From Asaia bogorensis (GTDB lineage: Bacteria > Pseudomonadota > Alphaproteobacteria > Acetobacterales > Acetobacteraceae): DNA of 64,000 nt. This document shows, piece after piece, positions 25,274 to 34,333 of this stretch. The DNA lies in assembly GCA_945897825.1 (NCBI GenBank), contig CAMDGX010000005.1, forward strand, positions 20,543 through 84,542, read 5' to 3'. Each line of letters opens with the position of its first letter. The first letter of the stretch is position 1. The notes beneath the pieces were generated by a model that was not told the origin of the DNA, made no database searches, and was given only the letters and a program-made list of their open reading frames with translations. Made by a program: the position numbers and the translations under genes.

Positions 25274-25373
25274 CCGGGGCGGATTGCGCCGGGATCCGCG
25301 CCATTTGGCGGAACCAGCCGGCCCGGGCTGCGTCATCCGGACAGTTTGATACGGCAACCCGGGAGTCCGCGGC

Positions 25374-26549
25374 ATGAAGGCGCTGGTTTGGCACGGCAAG
25401 GAAGATATCCGCTGCGACACGGTCACCGATCCCGGCATCGAGGACCCGCGCGACGCCATCATCAAGGTGACGAGCTGCGCCATCTGCGGCTCGGACCTGC
25501 ACCTGTTCCACAACCTGATCCCCGCGATGCTGCCCGGGGACATCATGGGCCACGAGACGATGGGCGAGGTGGTGGAGGTCGGGAAGGGAGTCAACGGCAA
25601 GCTCAAGAAGGGCGATCGGATCGTGGTGCCGTTCACCATCATCTGCGGCGAGTGCGAGCAGTGCCGGCGCGGGAACTTCTCGGTGTGCGAGCGGACGAAC
25701 CGCAACCGCGCGATGGCCGATACGGTGTTCGGCCACGGCACGGCCGGGCTGTTCGGCTACACCCACCTGACCGGCGGCTATCCCGGTGGGCAGGCGGAAT
25801 ACCTGCGCGTGCCGTTTGCCGACACAACCCACATCAAGGTTCCCGATGGACTGAGCGACGAGAAGGTGCTGTTCCTGAGCGACATCTTCCCGACCGGGTG
25901 GCAGGCGGCGGTGCAATGCGACATCGAGCCGGACGATACCGTGGCAGTGTGGGGCTGCGGGCCGGTGGGGCAGATGGCGATCCGCAGCGCGATCCTGCTG
26001 GGCGCGCGCCAGGTGGTGGCGATCGACCGGCTGGAGGAGCGGCTGAGCATGGCGCGGGCGGCCGGGGCGATCACCATCAACTTCGAGACCGAGAGCGTGG
26101 TGGAGCGATTGAACGACCTCACCGGCGGCAAGGGGCCGGAGAAGTGCATCGATGCGGTCGGCGCGGAGAGCCACGTTTCGCTGGGCCAGCCCGACACGAT
26201 CCTGGACCGGGCGAAGCAGTTGATGATGGTGCAGTCCGACCGGCCGCATGTGTTGCGCGAGATGATCTATGTCTGCCGGCCGGCGGGCACGATCTCCATT
26301 CCCGGCGTGTATGGCGGGGTGATCGACACGTTCCCGATGGGCCTGGTGATGAACAAGGGGCTGACGATCCGAACGGCGCAGACCCATGTGAACCGCTGGA
26401 CCGACGACCTGCTGCGGCGGATCGAGCAGGGGCAGATCGACCCTTCCTTCGTGATCACCCATACCGCGACGCTCGAGAATGGGCCCGACATGTACAAGGT
26501 GTTCCGCGACAAGCAGGACAGCTGCATCAAGGTTGTCCTCAAGCCCTGA
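25374..26549 (+). CDS. Zinc-dependent alcohol dehydrogenase
   Basis: A 391-residue medium-chain zinc dehydrogenase resembling the glutathione-independent formaldehyde dehydrogenase group. Catalytic zinc ligands: Cys in CAICGSDLH and the GHE pair (IMGHETMGE). The structural-zinc loop with four cysteines is [15 protein letters not shown]. The coenzyme loop is [17 protein letters not shown]. The alcohol or aldehyde substrate cannot be read. A membrane protein gene follows after 15 bases and is probably co-transcribed. Confidence 0.93.
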   Translation: MKALVWHGKEDIRCDTVTDPGIEDPRDAIIKVTSCAICGSDLHLFHNLIPAMLPGDIMGHETMGEVVEVGKGVNGKLKKGDRIVVPFTIICGECEQCRRGNFSVCERTNRNRAMADTVFGHGTAGLFGYTHLTGGYPGGQAEYLRVPFADTTHIKVPDGLSDEKVLFLSDIFPTGWQAAVQCDIEPDDTVAVWGCGPVGQMAIRSAILLGARQVVAIDRLEERLSMARAAGAITINFETESVVERLNDLTGGKGPEKCIDAVGAESHVSLGQPDTILDRAKQLMMVQSDRPHVLREMIYVCRPAGTISIPGVYGGVIDTFPMGLVMNKGLTIRTAQTHVNRWTDDLLRRIEQGQIDPSFVITHTATLENGPDMYKVFRDKQDSCIKVVLKP

Positions 26550-26564
26550 CCGGGAGGCATCGCC

Positions 26565-27095
26565 ATGACCATGACGACGAAGTTGTTGAACATCGAGCGC
26601 GCCAAGGGCGACCCGCGGGTGCTGGAGACCGGGCCGAGTTCGCTGCGCAATGCCGACCGGCTGGCGCGGGGGCTGGGGTGGTTCAGCCTGGCGCTGGGCG
26701 CGGTGCAATTGCTGGCGGCGCGGCGGGTGACGCGGGCGCTGGGAATGCCGGGGCAGGAAGGGCTCGTGCGCGCCTACGGGGTGCGGGAGATCGGCAGCGG
26801 GATCCTGTCGCTGTCGGTCGACAAGCGGACCGGGCTGAACGCGCGGCTGATCGGCGACGGAATCGACATCGCCACGCTGGTCGCGGCCGACCATCGCCGC
26901 AACCGCAAGCGCGACAACGTGGCGCTCGCCCTGGTGATGGTGCTGGGGATGACGGCGCTGGATGTGGCCGCCCGGCTCGGGCTGGGGGCGACGCATGGGC
27001 GGTGGCGCGGGCAGCGGCGCGACTATTCGGACCGGAGCGGGTTTCCGCAGGGCGTGGAACGGGCGCGGGGGGCGGCAGCGAAGAAAATGGCGTAG
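26565..27095 (+). CDS. Small membrane protein of unknown function
   Basis: A 176-residue protein with likely membrane segments near residues 35-52 (LGWFSLALGAVQLLAA), a middle amphipathic part (ARLIGDGIDIATLVAA) and 115-140 (NVALALVMVLGMTALDVAARL), followed by a basic, Arg-rich tail. I recall comparable proteins directly downstream of zinc alcohol dehydrogenases, but I do not know their function. GGGAGG precedes the ATG. Palindrome copy 5 follows ten bases after the stop and separates it from the convergent operon. Confidence 0.75.
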   Translation: MTMTTKLLNIERAKGDPRVLETGPSSLRNADRLARGLGWFSLALGAVQLLAARRVTRALGMPGQEGLVRAYGVREIGSGILSLSVDKRTGLNARLIGDGIDIATLVAADHRRNRKRDNVALALVMVLGMTALDVAARLGLGATHGRWRGQRRDYSDRSGFPQGVERARGAAAKKMA

Positions 27096-27105
27096 CAGGA
27101 AGGTT

Positions 27106-27225
27106 CTTCTTTTTCTGAAGAAAAAGAAGCAAAAAGACTTTTCATCCATTTGCACCGTGCTTGGCGAGTTCAGCACGGTGCAAATGGTTAAAAAATTTTT
27201 TGGTTCTTTTTTTTCAAAAAAGAAC
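27106..27225. repeat. Double-hairpin intergenic palindrome, copy 5
   Basis: Left hairpin CTTCTTTTTCT/AGAAAAAGAAG (27106-27129), right hairpin GTTC(T)8CA...GAAC (27203-27225). The inner stem CATTTGCACCGTGCT/AGCACGGTGCAAATG is perfect over 15 bp. It lies between two convergent stops (10 bases left, 3 bases right), the clearest terminator-like position. Confidence 0.92.
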
Positions 27226-27228
27226 CGC

Positions 27229-28014
27229 TTATTTTCCCTTGAAGTCCGGCGCGCGCCGTTCGGCCATCGCCTTCACGCCTTCGCGGAAATCCGCCGTGCG
27301 GCGCTGCCATTCCTGTTCGACCAGTTCGCGCTCGGTGGCGGTTTCGATCGCGTCGGCGAGGCCGCGGCGCAGGGTTTCGCGGGTGGATTGCAGGGCGAGC
27401 GGGGCGGCGACGGCGATTTCGGCGGCGAGGGCCAGGGCCGTGGCGCGCAGGTCGGCGAGTGGGGCGAGCTGGTCGGCGAGGCCCATGGCGACCGCCTCTT
27501 CGCCGGTGTAGCGGCGGCCGGTGTAGAAGATCATCTGCGCCTTCTGCTGGCCGACCAGGCGCGGCAGGGTGGCGGTGAGGCCGAAGCCGGGGTGGAAGCC
27601 GAGGCGGGTGAAGTTCGCGCTGAAGCGGGCCTCGGGGGCGGCGATGCGGAAATCGGCGACCAGGGCGAGGCCGAGGCCGCCGCCAATCGCCGGGCCTTGG
27701 ATGGCGGCGACAATGGGCTTGCGGGTGCGGAAGATGCGCACGGCTTCCTTGTAGAGGTGCTTGGTGACCTGGCCGCCTTCCTCGGTGACGAGGCCGGTGT
27801 CGGGCCGGTTGGAGAAATCAGCTCCGGCACAGAAGGCTTTTCCTTCCGCGCAGAACAGGACGGAGCGGATCTCGTTGTCGGCGTCGAAGGCCTCGAGCGC
27901 GTCGGCGATCTGGTTGATGAGGGCGACGTCGAAGAAATTGTGGGGCGGCTTGCGGATCTCGACGATTCCGACGCGGCCGTCGGTGGTCGCCGCGATGTCC
28001 TTGTAGGTGGCCAT
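27229..28014 (-). CDS. Crotonase-superfamily protein lacking both hydratase glutamates
   Basis: A 261-residue crotonase-fold protein, probably handling an acyl-CoA. The oxyanion-hole motifs are clear: GKAFCAGADF (residues 58-67) and GPAIGGGLGLALVADFRIA (107-125). Aligned to rat enoyl-CoA hydratase, the two catalytic glutamates (Glu144 and Glu164) correspond here to Gly115 and Phe135. Water addition is therefore unlikely, and isomerase, thioesterase or ring-opening activity is more probable. It starts 11 bases after the upstream hydrolase gene and is the last gene of a minus-strand operon. Confidence 0.85.
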   Translation of the reverse strand: MATYKDIAATTDGRVGIVEIRKPPHNFFDVALINQIADALEAFDADNEIRSVLFCAEGKAFCAGADFSNRPDTGLVTEEGGQVTKHLYKEAVRIFRTRKPIVAAIQGPAIGGGLGLALVADFRIAAPEARFSANFTRLGFHPGFGLTATLPRLVGQQKAQMIFYTGRRYTGEEAVAMGLADQLAPLADLRATALALAAEIAVAAPLALQSTRETLRRGLADAIETATERELVEQEWQRRTADFREGVKAMAERRAPDFKGK

Positions 28015-28025
28015 GGTTTGGACTT

Positions 28026-28787
28026 TCAGGTGAGGGTCGCGAGGAAGGCGAGGACGGCGTCGTTGAAGGCCGCCGGCTGGTCGATGTTGGCGGCGTGGCC
28101 GGCGTCGGGGATGACGACCTTGGTGCTGCCCTCGATCTTGGCGGCCATGTAGTCGGTGGCGGCGAGGAAGGGAGTGTCGCGGCTGCCGACGAGGACCAGT
28201 GACGGGACCTTGATCGTGGGCAGCGAGTTGATCACGCCGGCGTCGCGCTGGGTGAGCATGCCGCGGGCGGCGTGCGCCAGGCCGGTGGCGTCGCGGTGGC
28301 GGGACTTGGAGCGCTCGGCGGTGCCCTTGAGCAGCGGGGCGAGGCCCTCGGCGTCGAAGCGGGCGGCGGTCTCAAGGCTGCGGGCGTTCCAGGCGTCGCG
28401 CGCCTCGTCCTTCTTGAAGCCGGGGCCGGTGTCGATGATCAGCAGGGCGCGGCAGCGTTCGGGGTGGCGGAGGTGGAAGGCGAGCGACATGTAGCCGCCA
28501 AGCGAGAGGCCGCCGATGATGGCCTTTGGGGCGCCGACGGCGTCGAGGATGGCGGCCATGTCCGATACGGTGGCTTCCTCGCTGTAGAGGGCGGGGTCGG
28601 CGGGGTAGTCGGAGTTTCCGTGGCCGCGCATGTCCCACAGGATGAGCGTGTGGTCGCGCGAGAGGGGCTCGACCTGGCCGCGCCACATGGCGGAGGTGGC
28701 GGAGAAGCCGTGGCTCAGCAGCAGGGGCGGGCCGGAGCCGTGGGTTTCGTAGTGGATGGTGACGCCTTGGTTGGTCAGGGTGGGCAT
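28026..28787 (-). CDS. Alpha/beta hydrolase
   Basis: A 253-residue alpha/beta-hydrolase. Nucleophile elbow GGLSLGG, acid residue in GSRDTPF, catalytic histidine in DAGHAANI, oxyanion strand LLLSHGFSATS. It resembles 3-oxoadipate enol-lactonases and non-specific esterases. The start at 28787 has GGAGG eight bases upstream; longer frames translate the neighbouring palindrome and are rejected. It sits between the CoA-transferase (with copy 6 between them) and the crotonase gene. Confidence 0.88.
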   Translation of the reverse strand: MPTLTNQGVTIHYETHGSGPPLLLSHGFSATSAMWRGQVEPLSRDHTLILWDMRGHGNSDYPADPALYSEEATVSDMAAILDAVGAPKAIIGGLSLGGYMSLAFHLRHPERCRALLIIDTGPGFKKDEARDAWNARSLETAARFDAEGLAPLLKGTAERSKSRHRDATGLAHAARGMLTQRDAGVINSLPTIKVPSLVLVGSRDTPFLAATDYMAAKIEGSTKVVIPDAGHAANIDQPAAFNDAVLAFLATLT

Positions 28788-28815
28788 GGGGTTGCCTCCA
28801 GGAGGAAGGAAGATT

Positions 28816-28934
28816 CTTCTTTTTCTGAAGAAAAAGAAGCAAAAAGACTTTTCATCCATTTGCGCCGGGCGTGCCACGGTTGGCACGGTGCAAATGGATA
28901 GAAAGTTTTTTGGTTCTTTTTTTCAAAAAAGAAC
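28816..28934. repeat. Double-hairpin intergenic palindrome, copy 6
   Basis: Left hairpin CTTCTTTTTCT/AGAAAAAGAAG (28816-28839), right hairpin GTTC(T)7CA...GAAC (28913-28934). The inner arms CATTTGCGCC and GGTGCAAATG pair around a second small GTGCCA/TGGCAC stem. It begins eight bases after the CoA-transferase stop on the minus strand and would separate that gene from the hydrolase. Confidence 0.9.
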
Positions 28935-28941
28935 ATCTTGC

Positions 28942-30147
28942 TTATGCGACCGCGCCCGATTGCCGCAGCGCCTCGATTTCGGCGTCTGAGTACCCGGCGT
29001 CGCGCAGGATCGCGCAGCTGTTCTCGCCGACATCGGGTGCGCGGGTTGCGGGCACCTTGGGGGCGCCTTCGATGGTGAAGGGGGAATCGACGGTGAGGTA
29101 GCCGGTGCCTTCGATCGGGCGCAGGGCGCCGATGGCCAGCGCCTGTTCGTCGGCGGCGATTTCGTAGGTGGTGCCGATTGGGCCGAAGGTGATGCCCGCG
29201 GCGTCGAGGCGGGCGCGCCATTCGGCCAGCGGGGCGGTGGCGAAGACCTTGTCGAAGATCGCCATCAGGGCGCTTGCGTTGGCGCGGCGGGCGGCGGTGG
29301 TGGCGAAGCGCGGGTCGTCGATCAGCGTGGCGAGGCGCATGGCGGTGGCAAGCGGGGCCCATTGGCGGTCTTCGCTGACGACGGCGATGATGAACCAGCG
29401 GTCGTCGCTGGCGCGGTAGAGGTTGCCGAGCGCGTTGGGGGCTTCGTCGCGCTTGGGGCGGGACGGGATGGTGGCGCCGCAGAGGACGGCCTGGATGAGG
29501 AAGGTGTTGGCCCACATGCCGGCGTTCATCAGGTTGGCGCGGACTTCACCGCCCTGGCCGGTTCTTTCGCGGCGGTAGAGGGCGGCGGCGATGCCGCCGA
29601 AGAGCGCGCTGGCGGTGGGATGATCGCCCATGCCGGGGACGGAGCGGGCCGGCAGGGCGCTGTGGTCGGCGCAGACCTCGTCCATCAGGCCGGAGCGGGC
29701 CCAGTAGGCGGTGGTGTCGAAGCCGGTCTTGTCGCCTTCGGGGCCGGTCTCGCCATAGGCGGTGAGCGAGGCGTAGATCAGGCGGGGGTACTTTTGCGCG
29801 AAGTCGGCGTAGCGGGTGCGGAGGCGTTCGCGCACGGGCAGCGGGAAGTTGGTGACGAAGACGTCGGCCTGGGAGACGAGGCGTTCGAGGACGGCGCGGC
29901 CTTCGGGGGATTTGAGGTCGAGCGCCAGGCCGCGCTTGTTGCGGCTGACGGCGAGCCAGGCGTAGTCGACGCCGGGGTTGGGGGCGCCCGGGCGAGTGTG
30001 CAGCGAGCGATAGGCGTCGCCGGCGCCGGGGGGCTCGATCTTGATCACGTCCGCGCCGTGGTCGGCCAGGATGGTGGCGGCGGCGGGGCCGGCGATGAAG
30101 CTGGCGCAGTCGATCACCTTCAGGCCCGCGAAGATCGGCTCGCTCAT
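28942..30147 (-). CDS. CaiB/BaiF-type (family III) CoA-transferase
   Basis: A 401-residue family III CoA-transferase that moves CoA between carboxylic acids. The N-terminal VIDCASFIAGPAAATILADHGADVIKIEPP is diagnostic. The catalytic aspartate lies in SVPGMGDHPTA. The start at 30147 overlaps the stop of the FAH gene by four bases (ATGA), so translation is coupled. With FAH, hydrolase and crotonase genes, it fits activation and breakdown of an unknown organic acid. Confidence 0.92.
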   Translation of the reverse strand: MSEPIFAGLKVIDCASFIAGPAAATILADHGADVIKIEPPGAGDAYRSLHTRPGAPNPGVDYAWLAVSRNKRGLALDLKSPEGRAVLERLVSQADVFVTNFPLPVRERLRTRYADFAQKYPRLIYASLTAYGETGPEGDKTGFDTTAYWARSGLMDEVCADHSALPARSVPGMGDHPTASALFGGIAAALYRRERTGQGGEVRANLMNAGMWANTFLIQAVLCGATIPSRPKRDEAPNALGNLYRASDDRWFIIAVVSEDRQWAPLATAMRLATLIDDPRFATTAARRANASALMAIFDKVFATAPLAEWRARLDAAGITFGPIGTTYEIAADEQALAIGALRPIEGTGYLTVDSPFTIEGAPKVPATRAPDVGENSCAILRDAGYSDAEIEALRQSGAVA

Positions 30148-30929
30148 GCGGGCTGCTCCGTGGGCGCGAAGACGTTGCCCAGCGTGCCGATGCCGTCGAT
30201 CACCACTTCGACGGTCATGCCCGGGCGCATCGCCGTGGCGCCGAGGGAGGTGCCGCAGGCGATGAGGTCGCCGGAGTCGAGCGTCATCTCGCGCGACAGC
30301 AGGGCCACGATCCGCACCGGCGACAGGATCATGTCCGACACCGGGTAGTTCTGCCGTTCGCGACCGTTGAGCAGCACGCGGACGCGGGCATCGGCGGGAA
30401 GCTCGGGCACGATGCAGGGGCCGACGGGGCCGAAGGTGTCGGGCGACTTGGCGCGGGCCCATTGGTGGAAGGCGGGGTCAGCCCGGAGGATGTCGGCGGC
30501 TGTGACGTCGTTGACGCAGGTGTAGCCGAAGATGGCGCGGGCGGCCTCGGGTTCGTCGGCATGGGTGATGCGGCGGCCGATGACGATGCCGAGCTCACCC
30601 TCATACACCACGCGGCCGGCATAGCTCGGCGGCGGCACGATGGGCGCGTCCGGGCCGACGACGCTGCCGGAGGCTTTCAGGAAGTAGAGCGGGTCCTCGG
30701 GGATCGTGTTGCCTTCCTTGGTGGCGCGCTCGTGGAAGTTGTTCCACAGGCCGATGAACTTTCCGGGGCGCACGGGGGCGCGGAGCACGACTGCCGACGC
30801 CGGCACGATCTCGCCGGTGGGGATCGGATTGTCGAACATGTCGCCGCGGTGGATGGCGACGGAGCCGTCCTCGGCCTGCGTGCCGAAGGCGCCGCCGCCG
30901 CCATGTGCCAGCCGGACCCATTTTGCCAT
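30144..30929 (-). CDS. Fumarylacetoacetate hydrolase-family protein
   Basis: A 261-residue FAH-fold enzyme that hydrolyses or decarboxylates 2-oxo/diketo acids in aromatic or sugar acid catabolism. Metal ligands are visible in VVYEGELGIVIG (two glutamates) and the aspartate in CVNDVTAADIL; the C-terminal SGDLIACGTSLG is characteristic. It is the first gene of the minus-strand operon and lies 118 bases from the divergent carboxylase gene. A GCATTGC/GCAATGC dyad (30966-30987) in that gap may be an operator. Confidence 0.9.
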   Translation of the reverse strand: MAKWVRLAHGGGGAFGTQAEDGSVAIHRGDMFDNPIPTGEIVPASAVVLRAPVRPGKFIGLWNNFHERATKEGNTIPEDPLYFLKASGSVVGPDAPIVPPPSYAGRVVYEGELGIVIGRRITHADEPEAARAIFGYTCVNDVTAADILRADPAFHQWARAKSPDTFGPVGPCIVPELPADARVRVLLNGRERQNYPVSDMILSPVRIVALLSREMTLDSGDLIACGTSLGATAMRPGMTVEVVIDGIGTLGNVFAPTEQPA

Positions 30930-30965
30930 ATGCGACGCCCCTTGTTCCCTGGCGGAAGCTTAGCG

Positions 30966-30987
30966 GCATTGCGGGCGGCGGCAATGC
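30966..30987. promoter_or_regulatory. Possible operator in the divergent FAH/carboxylase gap
   Basis: Inverted repeat GCATTGC (30966-30972) and GCAATGC (30981-30987), spaced eight bases, centred between the two divergent starts. The half-site spacing of about 15 bp suits a dimeric regulator; there is no other support. Confidence 0.3.
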
Positions 30988-31047
30988 GGCGGGGTTGCGC
31001 GGGCGCGGATCGGGCGCATCATGGCGGCAAGAACGGAGGAGACGAGC

Positions 31048-32607
31048 ATGACCTGGCAGCCCGAACTGGACGAACTGCGCCGTCGCGAGGAGATGGCCCG
31101 CCGAATGGGCGGGGCGGACAAGGTGAAGCGCCAGCATGATGGCGGGCGGCTGACGGTGCGCGAGCGGATCGAGGGCGTGCTGGACCAGGGCAGCTTCCAC
31201 GAGGTCGGCGCGATCGCCGGCAAGGCGCAGTACGACGAGGCGGGCAACCTGCTGGAGCTGGTGCCGTCCAACTGCGTGTTCGGGCGCGGCAAGGTGGACG
31301 GGCGGCCGGTGGTGGTGGTCGGCGACGACTTCACCGTGCGCGGCGGCTCGGCGGATGCGACGATCAAGGCCAAACCGATCATGGCGGAAAAGATGGCCGC
31401 CGAGTTCCGGCTGCCGATCATCCGCATCATCGAGGGCTCGGGCGGCGGCGGCTCGGTCAAGACGATCGAGACGACCGGGCGGGCGAACCTGCCGGGCGGC
31501 GTGGGCGGGGGCGAGGGGTTCTTCCTGGCGACCGACAATCTCAGCCAGGTGCCGGTGGTGGGGCTTGGATTGGGGTCGGTGGCAGGGCTGGGTGCTGCGC
31601 GGCTGGCGGCGACGCATTATTCGATCATGACCAAGGGCACCTCGGCGATGTTCGTCGCCGGGCCGCCGGTGGTGAACGCGCTGGGCCACAACGTGACCAA
31701 GCAGGAGCTGGGCGGCTGGGAGATCCAGACCCGCGCCGGCGGCGTGGACGATGCCGTGGACACCGAGGAGGAAGCCTTCGCCCGCGCGCGTCGGTTCCTG
31801 AGCTACCTGCCGTCGAGCGTGCATGGCGTGCCGCCGGTGGAGACGTGCAGCGACGATCCGGCGCGGCGGGACGAGTCGCTGATGAAGGCGATCCCGCGCG
31901 ACCGGCGCAAGGTGTACAAGATGCGCACCATCATCGACACGGTGGTGGACCAGGGCAGCTTCTTCGAGATGGGGCGCAATTTCGGCCGCTCGGTGATCAC
32001 CGGGCTGGCGCGGCTGGGCGGGCATCCGGTGGCGCTGATGGCGTCGGACCCCTACCACTATGCCGGCGCCTGGACGGCGGATGCCTGCCAGAAGGTGGTG
32101 CGGTTCGTGGACCTGGCCGAGACGTTCCACCTGCCGGTCGTGTACCTGATGGACTGCCCCGGCTTCCTGATCGGCGTGGAGGCGGAGCGCAGTGCGGTGA
32201 TCCGCCACGGTGTTCGCGCGATGGCGGCGATGAACCAGACGACGGTGCCGTGGTGCACGGTGGTGGTGCGCAATTCGTTCGGCGTGGCCGGCGCGGTGCA
32301 CACGCCGGCCGGGCGGCTGGCGCTGCGCTATGCGTGGCTGTCGGGCTGGTGGGGCTCCCTGCCGCTGGAGGGGGGCATCGAGGCGGCGTACCGGGCGGAT
32401 ATCGAGGGCGCGGACGACCCCAAGGCGAAGCTGCGCGAGATCGAGGACCGGCTGAACAAGCTGCGTTCGCCGTTCCGCACGGCAGAGACGTTTCAGGTCG
32501 AGGAGATCGTCGATCCGCGGGACACGCGGCGGCTGCTGTGCGAGTTCGCCCAACTGGCCGAGCCGTTGCGCATCCCGGGGCGGCCGCATCTGCTGACGCG
32601 GCCGTAG
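31048..32607 (+). CDS. Acyl-CoA carboxylase beta (carboxyltransferase) subunit
   Basis: A 519-residue carboxyltransferase (propionyl/methylcrotonyl-CoA carboxylase beta type). Features: GRGKVDGRPVVVVGDDFTVRGGS, the acyl-CoA side IEGSGGGGS loop, and the C-terminal half with LMDCPGFLIGVEAE and FGVAGAVHTP. It transfers CO2 from biotin to an acyl-CoA, but the biotin carboxylase/carrier alpha subunit is not within this window. The ATG at 31048 has GGAGGAG; an upstream ATG (31021) overlaps that site and is less likely. The acyl-CoA specificity is not deducible. Confidence 0.9.
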   Translation: MTWQPELDELRRREEMARRMGGADKVKRQHDGGRLTVRERIEGVLDQGSFHEVGAIAGKAQYDEAGNLLELVPSNCVFGRGKVDGRPVVVVGDDFTVRGGSADATIKAKPIMAEKMAAEFRLPIIRIIEGSGGGGSVKTIETTGRANLPGGVGGGEGFFLATDNLSQVPVVGLGLGSVAGLGAARLAATHYSIMTKGTSAMFVAGPPVVNALGHNVTKQELGGWEIQTRAGGVDDAVDTEEEAFARARRFLSYLPSSVHGVPPVETCSDDPARRDESLMKAIPRDRRKVYKMRTIIDTVVDQGSFFEMGRNFGRSVITGLARLGGHPVALMASDPYHYAGAWTADACQKVVRFVDLAETFHLPVVYLMDCPGFLIGVEAERSAVIRHGVRAMAAMNQTTVPWCTVVVRNSFGVAGAVHTPAGRLALRYAWLSGWWGSLPLEGGIEAAYRADIEGADDPKAKLREIEDRLNKLRSPFRTAETFQVEEIVDPRDTRRLLCEFAQLAEPLRIPGRPHLLTRP

Positions 32608-32770
32608 CGGAGGGTCCGGGACCGGCGGGCGATCCGGTTCCCGGCCGCGGCCACTTTTCCGCGACACGAGTCCGTGTGGACTTCGCCGCCGCGCGCGCGG
32701 CGGATGGTTTCGGGATCGGCGTTATGGGATACAGGCAGGAGCGCCACGCACGTCACGGCACCCTGCCCGC

Positions 32771-34330
32771 ATGAATCCGGCTTCTGCTGCCCCTTCCGCC
32801 GCGCGCCTCACCCTGGCCCTGCTGCCGGTGGTGCTGCTGCTTGGCCTGGTGCCGTTGCTGGCGGTGACGATCCCGCCCTTGCATGACTACCCGTTCCATC
32901 TTGCCCGGGCGGACGCGGTGGCGGCGCTGGTGGGGCAGGTCGATCGCCTCACGGTGTATCGCCTGGGCAGCTTCGCGCTGCCGAACGAGGCGATGGACGT
33001 GGTGACCGTGGCGCTGACGGCGGTGATGCCGCCGGTGGTGGCGGGGCGGGTGTTCCTGGGGCTGGTGCAGGCCTTGCTGCTCGGTGGCGTGGTGGCGCTG
33101 CACTGGGCGCTGCACCGGCGGCTGTCGCCGTGGCCGCTGCTGGCGGGGTTCATCCTCTACAACTGGATTTTCCTGTACGGCTTCACGAACTACCTGTTCG
33201 GCGTGGCCATCATGCTCTGGGGGGTTGCGGCGTGGGTAGCGCTGGCGCGCGCGCCGACTTGGGTGCGGCTGGCGGTCGGCACGGCGATCGGCGTGGTGGT
33301 GATGTTCTCCCACCTGGTGGCCTTCGGCCTCTATGCCGTGGTGCTGGGCGGGCTGGCGCTGCACGACGCCTTGTCGGAGGGGCGCGGGGGGGCACGGGCG
33401 ATGCTGGCGCATCTGCTGATGCCGGCCCTTCCGGTCGCCGTCGTGCTGGCGGTGTTCATCGCCCTGTCGCCGACCGCCGGCGAGGTGCGCCAGCCGGTCG
33501 CTTACCAGACGTGGTTCGGATGGAAGCCGCTGATGGCGTGGCGGACGCTGCAGAGCGGGATGCCGGGGCTGGATCTCGCCACGCTGGCGCCGGTCGCGGT
33601 GCTGGGGGCGGGGTTGCTGGTGCTGCGACGGCTGGTGCTGGTGCCCGCGATGCTGGCGCCACTGCTGTTGCTGGGCATCACCTACCTGGTCATGCCGTAC
33701 AGCCTGTTCGGCTCGCTCTACGGGGATGCGCGGATGCCGGTGGCGATGGCGCTGGTGGCGGTGGCGAGCTTCGACCTGCATCGCGTGCCGGCGCGGGCGG
33801 TGGCGCTGGGCGCGGTGCTGCTGGTGGCGTTGCTGGCCGGGCGCAACGTGGCGATCGCGCGCGGCTGGCAGGCGATGGCGCCGATCCATGACAGCCACGA
33901 AGCGGCCTTCGCCCGGTTGCCCGAGGGCAGCCGGCTGTGGGCGGCGACCGCCGGTGCCTATCCCTCGCTGGCCTGGCGCAACGCCGCGGACCTTGCGATG
34001 TGGCATCCGCCGCTGAAGCATGTCGCCTCGCTGGCCAGCGTCGGGCGCGATGTGTTCGTGCCGTCGACCTGGGCCGATCCGGCCAAGCAGCCGATCGCGC
34101 TGCCGCCGGAGCACTTGCCGGCGAAGCTGGTGCAGGGCGACAACCCGATCAAGACCCCGACGGCCGGCGAGCTGGAACAGGCGCTGCGGTCGATCCGGCG
34201 CATCCGCCAGCCGGGCGACCGGGCGGATTTCCTGTTGCTGTCCTATCCGGAACGGCTGCAGGGCGCGTTGCCGGCCGGGCTGGCCACGGTGGCCGAAGGG
34301 CCGCATTTCCTGTTGTTGCGGATCGAATAG
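32771..34330 (+). CDS. Multi-span membrane protein, possible GT-C-type glycosyltransferase
   Basis: A 519-residue integral membrane protein with about 10-12 hydrophobic helices in the first 370 residues and a 130-residue soluble C-terminal part. The segment after the first helix, PPLHDYPFHLARADAV, carries an acidic/His motif like the first periplasmic loop of GT-C polytopic glycosyltransferases, which use lipid-linked sugars. No conserved family is certain. The FAD oxidoreductase gene follows after three bases and the GT2 gene overlaps that one, so all three form an operon likely involved in glycan or lipid modification. Confidence 0.7.
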   Translation: MNPASAAPSAARLTLALLPVVLLLGLVPLLAVTIPPLHDYPFHLARADAVAALVGQVDRLTVYRLGSFALPNEAMDVVTVALTAVMPPVVAGRVFLGLVQALLLGGVVALHWALHRRLSPWPLLAGFILYNWIFLYGFTNYLFGVAIMLWGVAAWVALARAPTWVRLAVGTAIGVVVMFSHLVAFGLYAVVLGGLALHDALSEGRGGARAMLAHLLMPALPVAVVLAVFIALSPTAGEVRQPVAYQTWFGWKPLMAWRTLQSGMPGLDLATLAPVAVLGAGLLVLRRLVLVPAMLAPLLLLGITYLVMPYSLFGSLYGDARMPVAMALVAVASFDLHRVPARAVALGAVLLVALLAGRNVAIARGWQAMAPIHDSHEAAFARLPEGSRLWAATAGAYPSLAWRNAADLAMWHPPLKHVASLASVGRDVFVPSTWADPAKQPIALPPEHLPAKLVQGDNPIKTPTAGELEQALRSIRRIRQPGDRADFLLLSYPERLQGALPAGLATVAEGPHFLLLRIE

Positions 34331-34333
34331 GCG

